A DNA stretch of 64,000 nt, from the NCBI RefSeq assembly GCF_003710825.1, contig NZ_RHHQ01000012.1, positions 558,001 through 622,000 of the forward strand, written 5' to 3'. Positions 24,738-33,561 of the stretch are shown here, in pieces. Within the stretch, counting starts at the first letter, position 1. The number at the start of each line of letters is the position of its first letter. The notes under the pieces were generated by a model. The model did no database searches. It was not told the origin of the DNA and worked only from the letters and a program-made list of their open reading frames with translations. A program made the position numbers and the translations under genes. The stretch is from Brevibacillus fluminis. Its GTDB lineage: Bacteria; Bacillota; Bacilli; Brevibacillales; Brevibacillaceae.

Positions 24738-25472
24738 GTGCAAAAAATCGACTGGGACAACTATTTGCTGCCATTTGAGCAGGCTGTGGAAGAGTTAAAG
24801 GTAAAATTCAAAAATTTGCGCAATGAGCTGAAAAAGCGCGATGAACATACACCCATTGAATTCGTCACCGGAAGGGTCAAATCGCTCGCCAGCATTTACA
24901 ATAAAGCGAAGCGTTTACAAGTGCCAATCAACGAGCAGATCGCTTGGGAACTGCGAGACATCGCGGGCATTCGTGTGATGTGTCAGTTCATCGATGATAT
25001 TGCTGTCGTTACGGAAATGATTCGCCAACGCAAAGACATGACTGTCTTTTTGGAGAAAGACTACGTCAGCAAGCCGAAGGAAAGCGGCTACCGAGGCTAC
25101 CATCTGTCCGTAGAATATCCGCTGATGACGGCGCGCGGTCAACTGACCATCCCAGTGGAAATCCAGATTAGGACGCTTGGGATGAACTTTTGGGCGACCA
25201 TTGAGCATTCGCTGAACTACAAATACGAAGGCGTCATACCGAGCGACATTCGCCAGCGGTTGATCGAAGCGGCCAAGGCATCCTACAAGCTGGATAACGA
25301 AATGAACAATATCCGAGAAGAGATCAAGGAAGCGCAAGTGGCGTTTACCCGCAAGGAAGAGCTGGAGGTCGATTCCTTAATCGGCTTGGTCGAGCTTGAT
25401 CTGGATGCAGACGACGATGAGGATGCGGAGCCATTGAATGTTGAACCTAAGCCAATCGAGGGGAAGGATTGA
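24738..25472 (+). CDS. relQ: Small alarmone (p)ppGpp synthetase, RelQ/YjbM type
   Basis: A 244-residue synthetase-only RelA/SpoT protein that makes (p)ppGpp from ATP and GTP/GDP. The synthetase domain covers about residues 40-175: FVTGRVKSLASIYNKAKRLQ, RDIAGIRVMCQF, the G-loop region KPKESGYRGYHLSVEYP and VEIQIRTLGMNFWATIEHSL. There is no hydrolase, TGS or ACT domain. The C-terminus is very acidic (DADDDEDAE). GTG start after GGAGGGT. The peptidase gene begins four bases after its stop, so the two are co-transcribed. Confidence 0.9.
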   Translation: MQKIDWDNYLLPFEQAVEELKVKFKNLRNELKKRDEHTPIEFVTGRVKSLASIYNKAKRLQVPINEQIAWELRDIAGIRVMCQFIDDIAVVTEMIRQRKDMTVFLEKDYVSKPKESGYRGYHLSVEYPLMTARGQLTIPVEIQIRTLGMNFWATIEHSLNYKYEGVIPSDIRQRLIEAAKASYKLDNEMNNIREEIKEAQVAFTRKEELEVDSLIGLVELDLDADDDEDAEPLNVEPKPIEGKD

Positions 25473-25476
25473 TAGG

Positions 25477-26922
25477 ATGAGCCAACCGGTGATTAACTGG
25501 CAAGAAGAGGTAAGCAAGCGGCAGGATGAGCTGCTACTGGCGACGCAGAAATTTTTGCAAATCAAAAGCGTGCTCGATTTTTCGACAGCTTCAGCTGGAG
25601 CGCCGTTCGGAAGCGAAATCCGCAAAGCATTGGATTACGTGCTCGATGTTTGTAAGGAAGCGGGCATGGAAATCAAAGATGTCGAGGGATACGCTGGCCA
25701 TGCCGAATTCGGCGCGGGCGACGAACTGGTCGGGATTTTGAGCCATGTGGATGTAGTTCCAGAGGGAGACGGATGGAGCGTACCGCCGTATGAAGGCCGG
25801 ATTGTGGATGGCAAGCTCATTGCGCGCGGTGCCATCGATGACAAGGGACCGACAATGGCCGCAATTTATGCCGCCAAAATCGTTAAGGAGCTGGGGCTTC
25901 CGCTCGGCAAGCGCGTTCGGCTGATTTTCGGCACCGATGAAGAGACGTCATGGCGCTGTGTAGATCGCTATTTCCAAACGGAGGAAATGCCGACGGTGGC
26001 ATTTACTCCTGATGCGGACTTTCCGATCATCTATGCGGAAAAAGGCATGACCGATCTCGGTGTAAGCCAGACGCTGGCGGACTGGCAGCAGCTCGGCGTG
26101 GCGGAAGAGAATGAGCCGGAAGCGGGCTTGCGCACATTCGATTCGGGCTTGCGTGTCAACATGGTGCCGGATCATGCCAAAGCGGTTCTGCGCTGTGCGA
26201 AGCTGTCTGCAGAGAAACTGGTGGCGCGCTACAACGACTATCTCGCACAAGCGAAGCTTACGGGTGAGTCGACAGTAGGGCAAGGCGAGGTGATGTTGAA
26301 GCTGGAAGGGCACTCCGCTCACGGTAGCACGCCGGAGCTCGGGGTCAACGCTGGAACCATGCTCGCTCATTTCCTCGCCTCAGTCAAGCTGGACGCGCGG
26401 GGAGCGGCGTTCGCTCGTTTCGTAGACCAGTATTTTTATGGCCAGCATTACGGCGAAAACCTCGGCATTGCCGCAAATGACGAGGAAATCGGTCCGCTGA
26501 CAGTCAATACGGGCGTGTTCCACTATGAAGCAGAGGGCGACGCGAATATGCTGGTCAACATTCGTTATCCGCATTCCGCGCCTTACGAAGCGTGGGAGCC
26601 TCGCTTTTTGGAAAAACTGAAACCAGCAGGCTATGCATTGCGTATCAATGAGCATCGCGGGCCACTGTTCGTGGATAAGGAGCATCCGCTGATCACGACA
26701 CTTTCACGCGTTTGGACGGAGCAGACGGGAAAAGAAGCCGAATTGCTTTCGATTGGCGGAGCGACCTATGGCCGCGCGTTGAAGGTTGGCGTCGCATTCG
26801 GACCGCTATTCCCAGGCCGTCCTGATTCCGCGCATCAGAAGGATGAGCATATCATGGTGGAAGATTTGCTCAAGGCGACAGCCCTGTATGCGCAGGCGAT
26901 TTACGAACTGGCCAAGGAGTAG
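25477..26922 (+). CDS. M20 family dipeptidase, PepV-like
   Basis: A 481-residue metallopeptidase that would hydrolyse dipeptides in the cytosol. Zinc ligands and catalytic residues are visible: HVDVVP, the bridging Asp in GAIDDKGPTMA, the catalytic Glu in GTDEETSW, Asp in TPDADFP and the late His in DSAHQKDEHI. The N-terminal pattern and length match PepV/YtjP. The start is ATG 25477 behind AAGGATTGATAGG; an upstream in-frame ATG at 25438 lies inside relQ. Coupling to relQ might join alarmone control to amino-acid recycling. Confidence 0.9.
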   Translation: MSQPVINWQEEVSKRQDELLLATQKFLQIKSVLDFSTASAGAPFGSEIRKALDYVLDVCKEAGMEIKDVEGYAGHAEFGAGDELVGILSHVDVVPEGDGWSVPPYEGRIVDGKLIARGAIDDKGPTMAAIYAAKIVKELGLPLGKRVRLIFGTDEETSWRCVDRYFQTEEMPTVAFTPDADFPIIYAEKGMTDLGVSQTLADWQQLGVAEENEPEAGLRTFDSGLRVNMVPDHAKAVLRCAKLSAEKLVARYNDYLAQAKLTGESTVGQGEVMLKLEGHSAHGSTPELGVNAGTMLAHFLASVKLDARGAAFARFVDQYFYGQHYGENLGIAANDEEIGPLTVNTGVFHYEAEGDANMLVNIRYPHSAPYEAWEPRFLEKLKPAGYALRINEHRGPLFVDKEHPLITTLSRVWTEQTGKEAELLSIGGATYGRALKVGVAFGPLFPGRPDSAHQKDEHIMVEDLLKATALYAQAIYELAKE

Positions 26923-26974
26923 GCACCAGTCGTTTAGACGAACGGGCCAGCATCAGGAAGGAAGATGTTTTTAC

Positions 26975-28507
26975 ATGACGAAATCATTCGCAGCATTCGG
27001 ATTGCGCACCGAGGTTTTGAAAGGTGTGGAGGATCTTTATTACAAAGAGCCGACGCAGATTCAAACTGAGGCGATCCCGCTGATTATGGAAGGTAAGGAT
27101 GTGATCGGCCAAGCGCAGACGGGCACCGGTAAAACGGCGGCGTTTGTGCTGCCGATCTTGCACAAGCTCGTACCGGGGAAAAAGGATGTGCAGGCGCTCA
27201 TCTTGACGCCGACCCGCGAGCTGTCTGTGCAGATCGCTGCCGAGATCGAAAAGCTTGGCAAACACCTCGATGTCAACGTGCTTTCCCTACACGGGGGAAC
27301 CGACATCGACAAACAGCTTAACCGGCTGAAGGCAAATGTGCAGATTGTTGTTGGGACGCCCGGCCGCATTCTCGATCACTTGAAGCGTGGCTCTCTCCAT
27401 TTCGGCCGCATTTCGACGCTTGTGTTGGATGAGGCTGACAAAATGCTGGAGATGGGTTTTCTTGATGAGGTTGCGGAAGTGCTGTCGGGCACCCCGCAGC
27501 AAAAGCAAGTGCTTCTCTTCTCCGCTACGATGCCGGATGATGTGAAAAAGCTGTCCCAGCAATTCATGCAGCAGCCACCGCACATCAAAATCGAGAACAA
27601 GCAGAAAACGGTCGAGCAGATCGAGCAGGTGTTCTATGTCGTCAACCAAAGCGACAAGCAGGATGCACTGATGGATTTGATCGAACAAACCAAACCGTTT
27701 TTGGCAATTATCTTTGCCAATACCCAGCAACGTGTGCAACAATTGACAGGACACCTCAAGGAACAAGGATTGAGCGTGGAAGGACTTTACGGTGATTTGT
27801 CCCAGAATAAGCGGGAACAGCTGATGAAAAACTTCCGCAACATGAAGTTCCAGTTCCTGGTTGCCACTGATATCGCTGCCAGAGGTCTGGACGTGGAAGG
27901 CGTCACCCATGTATTCAACTACGATTTGCCGAATGACATGGAAAGCTATATCCACCGCGTCGGACGCACGGGCCGCGCTGGACAGTCGGGGACGGCAATC
28001 TCGCTTGTTTCTCCTCGTCAAAAAAATATCCTGGGCCGGATCGCGAAAAGCACGAAGACGACGATTGAAGAAAAAGTCTTGAGTGCGGGCCGCCATCTGG
28101 ATGAAGGACGAAAAGAGCGGGCGTCAGAGCGTGAAGCGCACTTCGTGGAATTGCGTAAAGAGAAAAAACGTGAGGAATCCGTACAGCAAAAGAAAAAAGA
28201 GACGCCTGTGCTCGAAGCCCTGAAAAAAGCCAAACCAGTCAAGCCGGGCTATAAACGGAAGCTCAAGCAGGAAGTGCAGGAGCTGCAGACTGCGTATGAG
28301 CAAAAGCAAAAGCGCGAGGCAGCCAAGGCAGCGCGCAAAAGCGGAGCCAAGGCTGGTGCGGCAGGGGCAAAAGGCCCAAAAGGACCAGCAGGTAAAAACG
28401 GCAGCTCGCCTTCTAATAGAGGCACTGGCAACCCAAATCCATATGCCAAAGGACCAAACGGCAGAGGCTCGTTTGGTAAAGGTACCGGCGGCAGAGGAAA
28501 AAAATAG
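26975..28507 (+). CDS. DEAD-box RNA helicase (CshA-like) with glycine-rich basic tail
   Basis: A 510-residue ATP-dependent RNA helicase. Motifs in order: Q motif (FAAFGLRTEVLKG, YKEPTQIQTEAIP), AQTGTGKT, PTREL, GTPGR, DEAD, SAT, then ARGLD and HRVGRTGRAG. From about residue 385 a highly charged region follows, and the last 60 residues are Gly/Lys/Pro-rich with five consecutive collagen-like G-x-y triplets (GAAGAKGPKGPAGKN) and later RGG-like pieces, likely for RNA binding. ATG 26975 follows AGGAAGGAAG; the long upstream open frame overlaps pepV and is not coding. It acts in cold shock, ribosome assembly or mRNA decay by analogy. Confidence 0.93.
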   Translation: MTKSFAAFGLRTEVLKGVEDLYYKEPTQIQTEAIPLIMEGKDVIGQAQTGTGKTAAFVLPILHKLVPGKKDVQALILTPTRELSVQIAAEIEKLGKHLDVNVLSLHGGTDIDKQLNRLKANVQIVVGTPGRILDHLKRGSLHFGRISTLVLDEADKMLEMGFLDEVAEVLSGTPQQKQVLLFSATMPDDVKKLSQQFMQQPPHIKIENKQKTVEQIEQVFYVVNQSDKQDALMDLIEQTKPFLAIIFANTQQRVQQLTGHLKEQGLSVEGLYGDLSQNKREQLMKNFRNMKFQFLVATDIAARGLDVEGVTHVFNYDLPNDMESYIHRVGRTGRAGQSGTAISLVSPRQKNILGRIAKSTKTTIEEKVLSAGRHLDEGRKERASEREAHFVELRKEKKREESVQQKKKETPVLEALKKAKPVKPGYKRKLKQEVQELQTAYEQKQKREAAKAARKSGAKAGAAGAKGPKGPAGKNGSSPSNRGTGNPNPYAKGPNGRGSFGKGTGGRGKK

Positions 28508-28560
28508 TTCATTTTCCAAGAAAATGGGCACCCTACCGATGAAAGGAGCGTGCAGACAGC

Positions 28561-28839
28561 ATGGCGATGAAATGTATCACTGTCTATACAAACAGCTACG
28601 AAGCTTTTTCCGATGTATATGAGAAGGTGTTAAATGTAGATTTGGGTGAATACGAAGAGAAAGAAGTAGAAGGAATTACGGTGAGTGATGCGGGCAGCGT
28701 GCCTGAGGAGTATATCGAGCGCATGCGCAGCAAGCCGGAAGTTGCAGTTATGTCCATCAAGCGCAAGGGAATCACCATCCTTCAGCATGGCGATGTGTTT
28801 GAAATGCTGATCCCGGAAAAAGAAATTGTACATGCCTAA
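28561..28839 (+). CDS. Conserved-looking small protein of unknown function
   Basis: A 92-residue, slightly acidic soluble protein (CITVYTNSYEAFSDVYEKVL, later VAVMSIKRKGITILQHGDVF). I recognise no domain. A ribosome site AAAGGAG precedes ATG 28561 by 12 bases, and an ATG at 28567 would be an alternative. It follows the helicase gene by 53 bases and shares its terminator, so it is probably co-transcribed. The alternating hydrophobic pattern suggests a small alpha/beta fold. Confidence 0.65.
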   Translation: MAMKCITVYTNSYEAFSDVYEKVLNVDLGEYEEKEVEGITVSDAGSVPEEYIERMRSKPEVAVMSIKRKGITILQHGDVFEMLIPEKEIVHA

Positions 28840-28870
28840 CAACTCGTTTATCGAGTTGTTTTTTTTTTTG
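28838..28870 (+). terminator. Terminator behind the helicase/small-protein unit
   Basis: AACAACTCG-tttat-CGAGTTGTT followed by ten or more T. The stem begins at the stop codon of the small gene. Confidence 0.88.
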
Positions 28871-29008
28871 TCAGGCGACTAAGAACGACAGACTACGTCA
28901 TTTTTCAACAATAGGACTTTCTCATCAGGAAAACTACGAGTAAAATAGAGAAAACAGTATATCTATTACATATCACCTGAAAGAAACGATTGGCGAAAGG
29001 AGTTTTTT

Positions 29009-29251
29009 ATGAGCCAAGGTTGTCCTTATTGCGGCAATGAGCTGCAGAAGCATGAATTTTTCTGCGCGGATTGCGGGCAAGATGAATTTATTTGCTACCG
29101 TGCAGTGAAGGATTACCTGCGCAAACATCCGAATTCGAACGCGATGCAGGTTGCCAATGCGACAGGCATTTCCGTATCCAAAATCCTGCAGTATATCCGA
29201 GAAGGCTCACTCGCAGTTGTGGAGCAGGAAGGCCGACGGGCAAGGCAGTGA
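29009..29251 (+). CDS. Zinc-ribbon plus HTH small protein, YvyF-like
   Basis: An 80-residue protein with a four-cysteine zinc ribbon (CPYCGNEL, then FCADCGQD) at residues 5-26 and a helix-turn-helix-like half (AVKDYLRKHPNSNAMQVANA, then GISVSKILQYIREG). The same order occurs in YvyF, a protein of Bacillus flagellar operons. Its stop codon overlaps the GTG start of the hybrid kinase, so it is translationally coupled to that sensor and may be an accessory regulator of it. AAAGGAG precedes ATG 29009. Confidence 0.7.
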   Translation: MSQGCPYCGNELQKHEFFCADCGQDEFICYRAVKDYLRKHPNSNAMQVANATGISVSKILQYIREGSLAVVEQEGRRARQ

Positions 29252-32200
29252 GAAGAGGACACAAACCAGCAACCAAAACAGTCACCATTGTCACATTCGG
29301 TTTGTTTATGCTATTCGGCCTACTGTTGCTTTCCTTTGTCACACAAAGGCCCGAAATTGATCCGCCCAAAGCCTTGAACGGTGTACTCGATGCAACGGGC
29401 TGGGATTTTGCAAGTCAAGGGAATGTAAAGCTTGAGGGCCAATGGGAGTTTTATCATAGCCAGCTGCTTAGTCCCGCTGATTTTACCCAACGAAATGGTG
29501 ATGTGAAGCCTTCATTGACGGGCTACATGCCCGTACCGGCACAATGGGAAAGCTACCCGATCCCGAATTCGTCCCCATTCGGCTACGGAACGTTTCGTCT
29601 GCGGGTCAAGATGCAAAAGCAGCAAGGGACCATTTTCGGGATCAAACAGTCGATCATTCGGACGGCCCACCGGGTTTTTGTGAACGGCCAAGAAATCGGT
29701 AGCCAAGGCGTGCCGGGACGGACCATGGAGGAGACGATACCGAAGAATTTACCGTATACGCGTTTTTTCGCCATCCAGGGTGACCAAGCCGACATCATCG
29801 TGCAGATCGCCAACTATGAATACAGTTCAGGCGGATTCAATCAGCCCCTCGTGTTAGGGGTCCAAAAGAAAATCATCACTGAATGGGGAAAAAGCGTGAC
29901 GTCCGAGCTTTTGATCGCCATCGGCTTTTTGCTGGCAGGAGCCTATTTCCTTGCCTTGTACCTGATGATACGAAAGGAACGCGCATGGCTGTATTTCGGT
30001 TTAATTGGTATTTTTGGCTGCATCTACCTGCTTACGCAAGGGGAAAAGCTGATCAATGTGCTGATCCCCGACATTCCGTACGTGTGGTTCACAAAGCTGC
30101 AGTGCATATCAGGACTTTGTGCCCAACATTTTATTTTGGTTTATGCCCAGGCTACCTTTCCGGGCATATGTCGAAAAGGGCTCGTGCGAGCGATCCTGCT
30201 TTTCAACTTCGTGTTGATGGGCATTGTGCTCTTCACGCCCGTTGTTATTTTTTCACAGCTGCAAAACCTCATTTTTGCAACTGGGGTCTCATGCATTCTA
30301 TGTATGTTATATGTGATGATCGTCGGGGCGTTCCGGGGCCTCGAGGGCGCAATTTATATGGCGATCGGAGCCTTTTCTCTCCTTGCGATCGACTCCACCA
30401 ACCTTCTGTACATTTTGGGCTACAGCATTCCGGTCGGGGTGAATCCGATCTTACTGCTTCTCTTAATTTGCTCGCAGGTACTGCTGCTCTCCAAGCGATT
30501 CACGAATACATATGTCAAGGTGGAAAAGTTGTCGGAGCAACTGATGGCGATGGACAAGCTGAAGGACGAGTTCCTCGCCAATACGTCGCATGAGTTGAAA
30601 ACGCCGTTGCATGGCATCGTAAACATTGCGCAATCGCTGATGGAAGGCGCAGCGGGCGAGCTGAACGGCAAGCAGGAAGAAAACATGGCCATTATCGTGT
30701 CGGCAGGAAGAAGGATGGCGAACCTCGTCAACGATATTTTGGATCTGGCGAAGCTAAAAAACGATGAGATCGTACTGAAACGCAAGCTGGTTGAGTTACA
30801 GCCAGTCGTTCAGGTGATCTTTGAGATGTTCCGACATTTGATTGGACCCAAACCGCTTCGGTTCGTCAGCATGCTGCCGGAATCCCCGTTGCTTGTGTTT
30901 GCCGATGAAGATCGGCTTACCCAAATATTGTACAATTTGCTGGGCAATGCGCTTCGCTTCACGGCGGAAGGGGAGATAGTCATCTCCGCCGTACAAAAAA
31001 ACGGATGGCTGGAAATCTCCGTCCGCGATACAGGAATCGGCATTCCGGAAGAAAACTGGCAGCTGATCTTTAATTCGTTTGAGCAAACGGGAAGTTCTGT
31101 AGCGCGGGAATACGGCGGCACTGGGCTTGGGCTGAGCATCACGCGCAGGCTTGTCGAATTGCACGGAGGCAGCATCTGGGTCCATTCGGAAGTAGGGGTA
31201 GGCTCGGTCTTCACCTTTACGCTGCCCGTCACGGCGGGGCGCAAGGAAGTACGGGAGGAGCAGCGCAACAAATGGAGCGGGCGGGAAACCGCACTCATTC
31301 CGGCGCCGCTGCCAGCTGCTACGCAGATGCATAGCGACGGCTTTACTGTCTTGGTAGTCGACGACGATGCCGCCAATCTGCAAGTGCTGCGGAACATTTT
31401 ATCGATGGAGCGGTACAACGTCATTGCCGTTTCGAACGGGGAAGAGGCGCTGCGGCAGTTGGAAGAGCGGGGCACGATCGATCTTGTGATTACGGACTTG
31501 ATGATGCCGGGATTATCGGGAATCGAACTGTGCAAACGGATACGCGAGCACTATTCCCTCTCCGAATTGCCGGTAGTAATGTTGACGGCACGTAATTGGC
31601 AGGATGATATTTTGGCCGGATTCGCTGCCGGTGTGAACGATTATCTCGGCAAGCCGGTTGATGCGGGTGAAATGAAGGCACGCATCCGCACGCTGGTGGA
31701 GCTGAAAAAATCGGTGCAAGAGCGGATCGGCTCAGAAATCGCCTTTTTGCAGGCGCAAATCAAGCCGCATTTTTTGTTCAATACGTTGAACACGATTTTG
31801 GCTGTCAGCGAGAAAAGCTTACCGGAAGCACAGGATCTATTGGCGGAGCTTGGCCACTATTTGCGCGGAAGCTTTGATTTCGAAAACCGGCAGCAGCGCA
31901 TTCCCATCCGTAAAGAGCTTGAATTGGTCATGTCGTATTTGACCATCGAAAAAGCGAGATTCGGTGAACGGCTGAAGATCATCTATGAGATTGATCCGAC
32001 GCTCAATACACTGATACCGCCGTTGGTTATCCAGCCGCTTGTGGAGAATGCGGTGCGTCATGGCGTCACCAAAAAAACGGAAGGCGGCACGGTGAAGGTG
32101 TCGGTGCAAAGTACCGCTGAGCATGTCGTCATCTCGGTGCAAGATGATGGAGTGGGCATGGATTTGAAAAATCGGCATGCTCAGCCGGTAGAGCGCGGGG

Positions 32201-32355
32201 CCAAAGCGGGTGTTGGGCTGTACAATGTGGAGCGCCGTCTCAAGGCGATGTACGGCTGCGGCCTTGAAATCAACAGTACCTCTGGAAAGGGGACCAGCGT
32301 GACCATGAGACTGAGGAAGGAGGGATTGGATGCTGCGAGCAATGCTGGTGGATGA
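29248..32355 (+). CDS. 7TM hybrid sensor with two kinase modules and a receiver
   Basis: A 1035-residue membrane sensor. Order: TM about 15-35; extracellular 7TMR-DISMED2-like jelly-roll domain about 40-195 (GQWEFYHSQLL, VFVNGQEIG); seven-helix 7TMR-DISM segment about 205-415; HisKA with His448 (ANTSHELKTPLHG); HATPase about 555-665 (YGGTGLGLSI); receiver about 690-810 with Asp750 (VITDLMMPG); then a second, LytS-type kinase with His841 (QIKPHFLFNTLN) and its own HATPase ending GVGLYNVERRLKAMYG. GTG 29248 overlaps the previous stop; the longer upstream frame overlaps the zinc-ribbon gene. The regulator gene overlaps its end by 26 bp. DISMED2 domains are thought to bind carbohydrates. Confidence 0.9.
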   Translation: MRRGHKPATKTVTIVTFGLFMLFGLLLLSFVTQRPEIDPPKALNGVLDATGWDFASQGNVKLEGQWEFYHSQLLSPADFTQRNGDVKPSLTGYMPVPAQWESYPIPNSSPFGYGTFRLRVKMQKQQGTIFGIKQSIIRTAHRVFVNGQEIGSQGVPGRTMEETIPKNLPYTRFFAIQGDQADIIVQIANYEYSSGGFNQPLVLGVQKKIITEWGKSVTSELLIAIGFLLAGAYFLALYLMIRKERAWLYFGLIGIFGCIYLLTQGEKLINVLIPDIPYVWFTKLQCISGLCAQHFILVYAQATFPGICRKGLVRAILLFNFVLMGIVLFTPVVIFSQLQNLIFATGVSCILCMLYVMIVGAFRGLEGAIYMAIGAFSLLAIDSTNLLYILGYSIPVGVNPILLLLLICSQVLLLSKRFTNTYVKVEKLSEQLMAMDKLKDEFLANTSHELKTPLHGIVNIAQSLMEGAAGELNGKQEENMAIIVSAGRRMANLVNDILDLAKLKNDEIVLKRKLVELQPVVQVIFEMFRHLIGPKPLRFVSMLPESPLLVFADEDRLTQILYNLLGNALRFTAEGEIVISAVQKNGWLEISVRDTGIGIPEENWQLIFNSFEQTGSSVAREYGGTGLGLSITRRLVELHGGSIWVHSEVGVGSVFTFTLPVTAGRKEVREEQRNKWSGRETALIPAPLPAATQMHSDGFTVLVVDDDAANLQVLRNILSMERYNVIAVSNGEEALRQLEERGTIDLVITDLMMPGLSGIELCKRIREHYSLSELPVVMLTARNWQDDILAGFAAGVNDYLGKPVDAGEMKARIRTLVELKKSVQERIGSEIAFLQAQIKPHFLFNTLNTILAVSEKSLPEAQDLLAELGHYLRGSFDFENRQQRIPIRKELELVMSYLTIEKARFGERLKIIYEIDPTLNTLIPPLVIQPLVENAVRHGVTKKTEGGTVKVSVQSTAEHVVISVQDDGVGMDLKNRHAQPVERGAKAGVGLYNVERRLKAMYGCGLEINSTSGKGTSVTMRLRKEGLDAASNAGG

Positions 32356-33472
32356 CGAATTGCCATCCCTTACTTGGTTAGAAAAACGGCTGCACGGATT
32401 GGACAATGTGGTCATTGTCGGGACGTTCATAAACCCCCACGAGGCATTAGATTCGTTGGCAGACTCTCAACCGGATGTCGTCTTTTTGGATATCGACATG
32501 CCGGGCATGAATGGCCTTGAGATGGCGGAGCGAATGATAGAGACCGACCCGCATGTCCATATCGTCTTTGTCACCGCTTATAATTATTACGCCACGGAAG
32601 CGTTCGAGCTCAGTGCCATCGACTACGTGCTGAAACCCGTTACGACGGCCCGACTGGAAAAAACGATCAGCCGGATGGCAACCCGGCAGCAGCCAACGAA
32701 AGACTTGCAGGAGACGTCTGGGAATGTGGCAATTCACTGCTTTGGTCGCTTCGACGTAGTCGTGGACCAGCAAACGAGCGGAATGAAATGGCGCACCTCG
32801 AAGGAACGTGAACTTCTTGCCTTCCTCGTGCACAATCGGAACGAGCTAATTGCCAAGGAGAAAATTTTGGATGAGCTGTGGCCGGAAACACCTCATGAGC
32901 AAGCCAAAGCTTACTTGCATACCTGCGTATACAACTTGCGCAAAAAATGGCTCGATCTCGGCTACAAGGAAATTTTGGAATATACGAACGGTTGCTATCG
33001 ATTGAACACCAGCGGGATTGATTGCGATGTGGATGGTTTTAAGCAGCTGATGTCCGCATGTGCGCAAGTCAATGCGGAAACGATCATGGTGTGCGAACGG
33101 ATCGTCAAGTTGTACAAAGGCAACTATTTGGAGGAAGACGGGTTCCTCTGGTCGATTGCCATTCAGGAGGATTACAAGGAAAAATACATGAAGCTGGTTA
33201 TGAAGATGGCCGAATATTACGTAAGGGCAGGGCAGTATCCGCAAGCGGCTTCCAGTTACCGCCAAATCGTCAAGCTCAACCCGTTTCTCGATCACGTCAA
33301 TGAAATGCTGCTCAAGGTATATGCGCAAATGGGAGATCGGCTCTCCATGGTGCGCCATTACAATGAGTTCACTCAGTTGCTGAAAGATGAACTGGGTATA
33401 GCCCCGATGCAATCCACGACACTTTTATACAGCCAGCTTTGCGACGGCTTCATCGACGGCCGGTTGTCCTAA
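32330..33472 (+). CDS. Response regulator with receiver and SARP-type BTAD output
   Basis: A 380-residue regulator. The receiver (1-120) has MLVDDE and phosphoacceptor Asp54 (VVFLDIDMPGMNG). A winged helix of the OmpR type follows (WRTSKERELLAFLVHNRNEL, then YLHTCVYNLRKKW). The C-terminal 150 residues form a bacterial transcriptional activator (BTAD) TPR-like domain (AGQYPQAASSYRQIVKLNPF, LLKDELGIAP). GGAGGG precedes ATG 32330, which lies inside the end of the kinase gene. It is the natural partner of the double kinase. SARP/BTAD regulators act as activators; the target here is unknown. Confidence 0.9.
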   Translation: MLRAMLVDDELPSLTWLEKRLHGLDNVVIVGTFINPHEALDSLADSQPDVVFLDIDMPGMNGLEMAERMIETDPHVHIVFVTAYNYYATEAFELSAIDYVLKPVTTARLEKTISRMATRQQPTKDLQETSGNVAIHCFGRFDVVVDQQTSGMKWRTSKERELLAFLVHNRNELIAKEKILDELWPETPHEQAKAYLHTCVYNLRKKWLDLGYKEILEYTNGCYRLNTSGIDCDVDGFKQLMSACAQVNAETIMVCERIVKLYKGNYLEEDGFLWSIAIQEDYKEKYMKLVMKMAEYYVRAGQYPQAASSYRQIVKLNPFLDHVNEMLLKVYAQMGDRLSMVRHYNEFTQLLKDELGIAPMQSTTLLYSQLCDGFIDGRLS

Positions 33473-33487
33473 TCAGCGTGTTACTAA

Positions 33488-33547
33488 AACAAAGAGCGGC
33501 CTACCAGAGAACGTATTCACTGGTGGGACCGCTCTTTGTTGTTTTTT
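33488..33547. terminator. Bidirectional terminator between the regulator and rsmF-like genes
   Basis: AACAAAGAGCGG (33488-33499) pairs with CCGCTCTTTGTT (33529-33540), extended inward by CTACCAG/CTGGTGG-type pairs. A T-rich run follows on the plus strand, and on the minus strand the stem is followed by TTTAGTAAC. Confidence 0.8.
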
Positions 33548-33561
33548 CCTTAAATAGGGTA

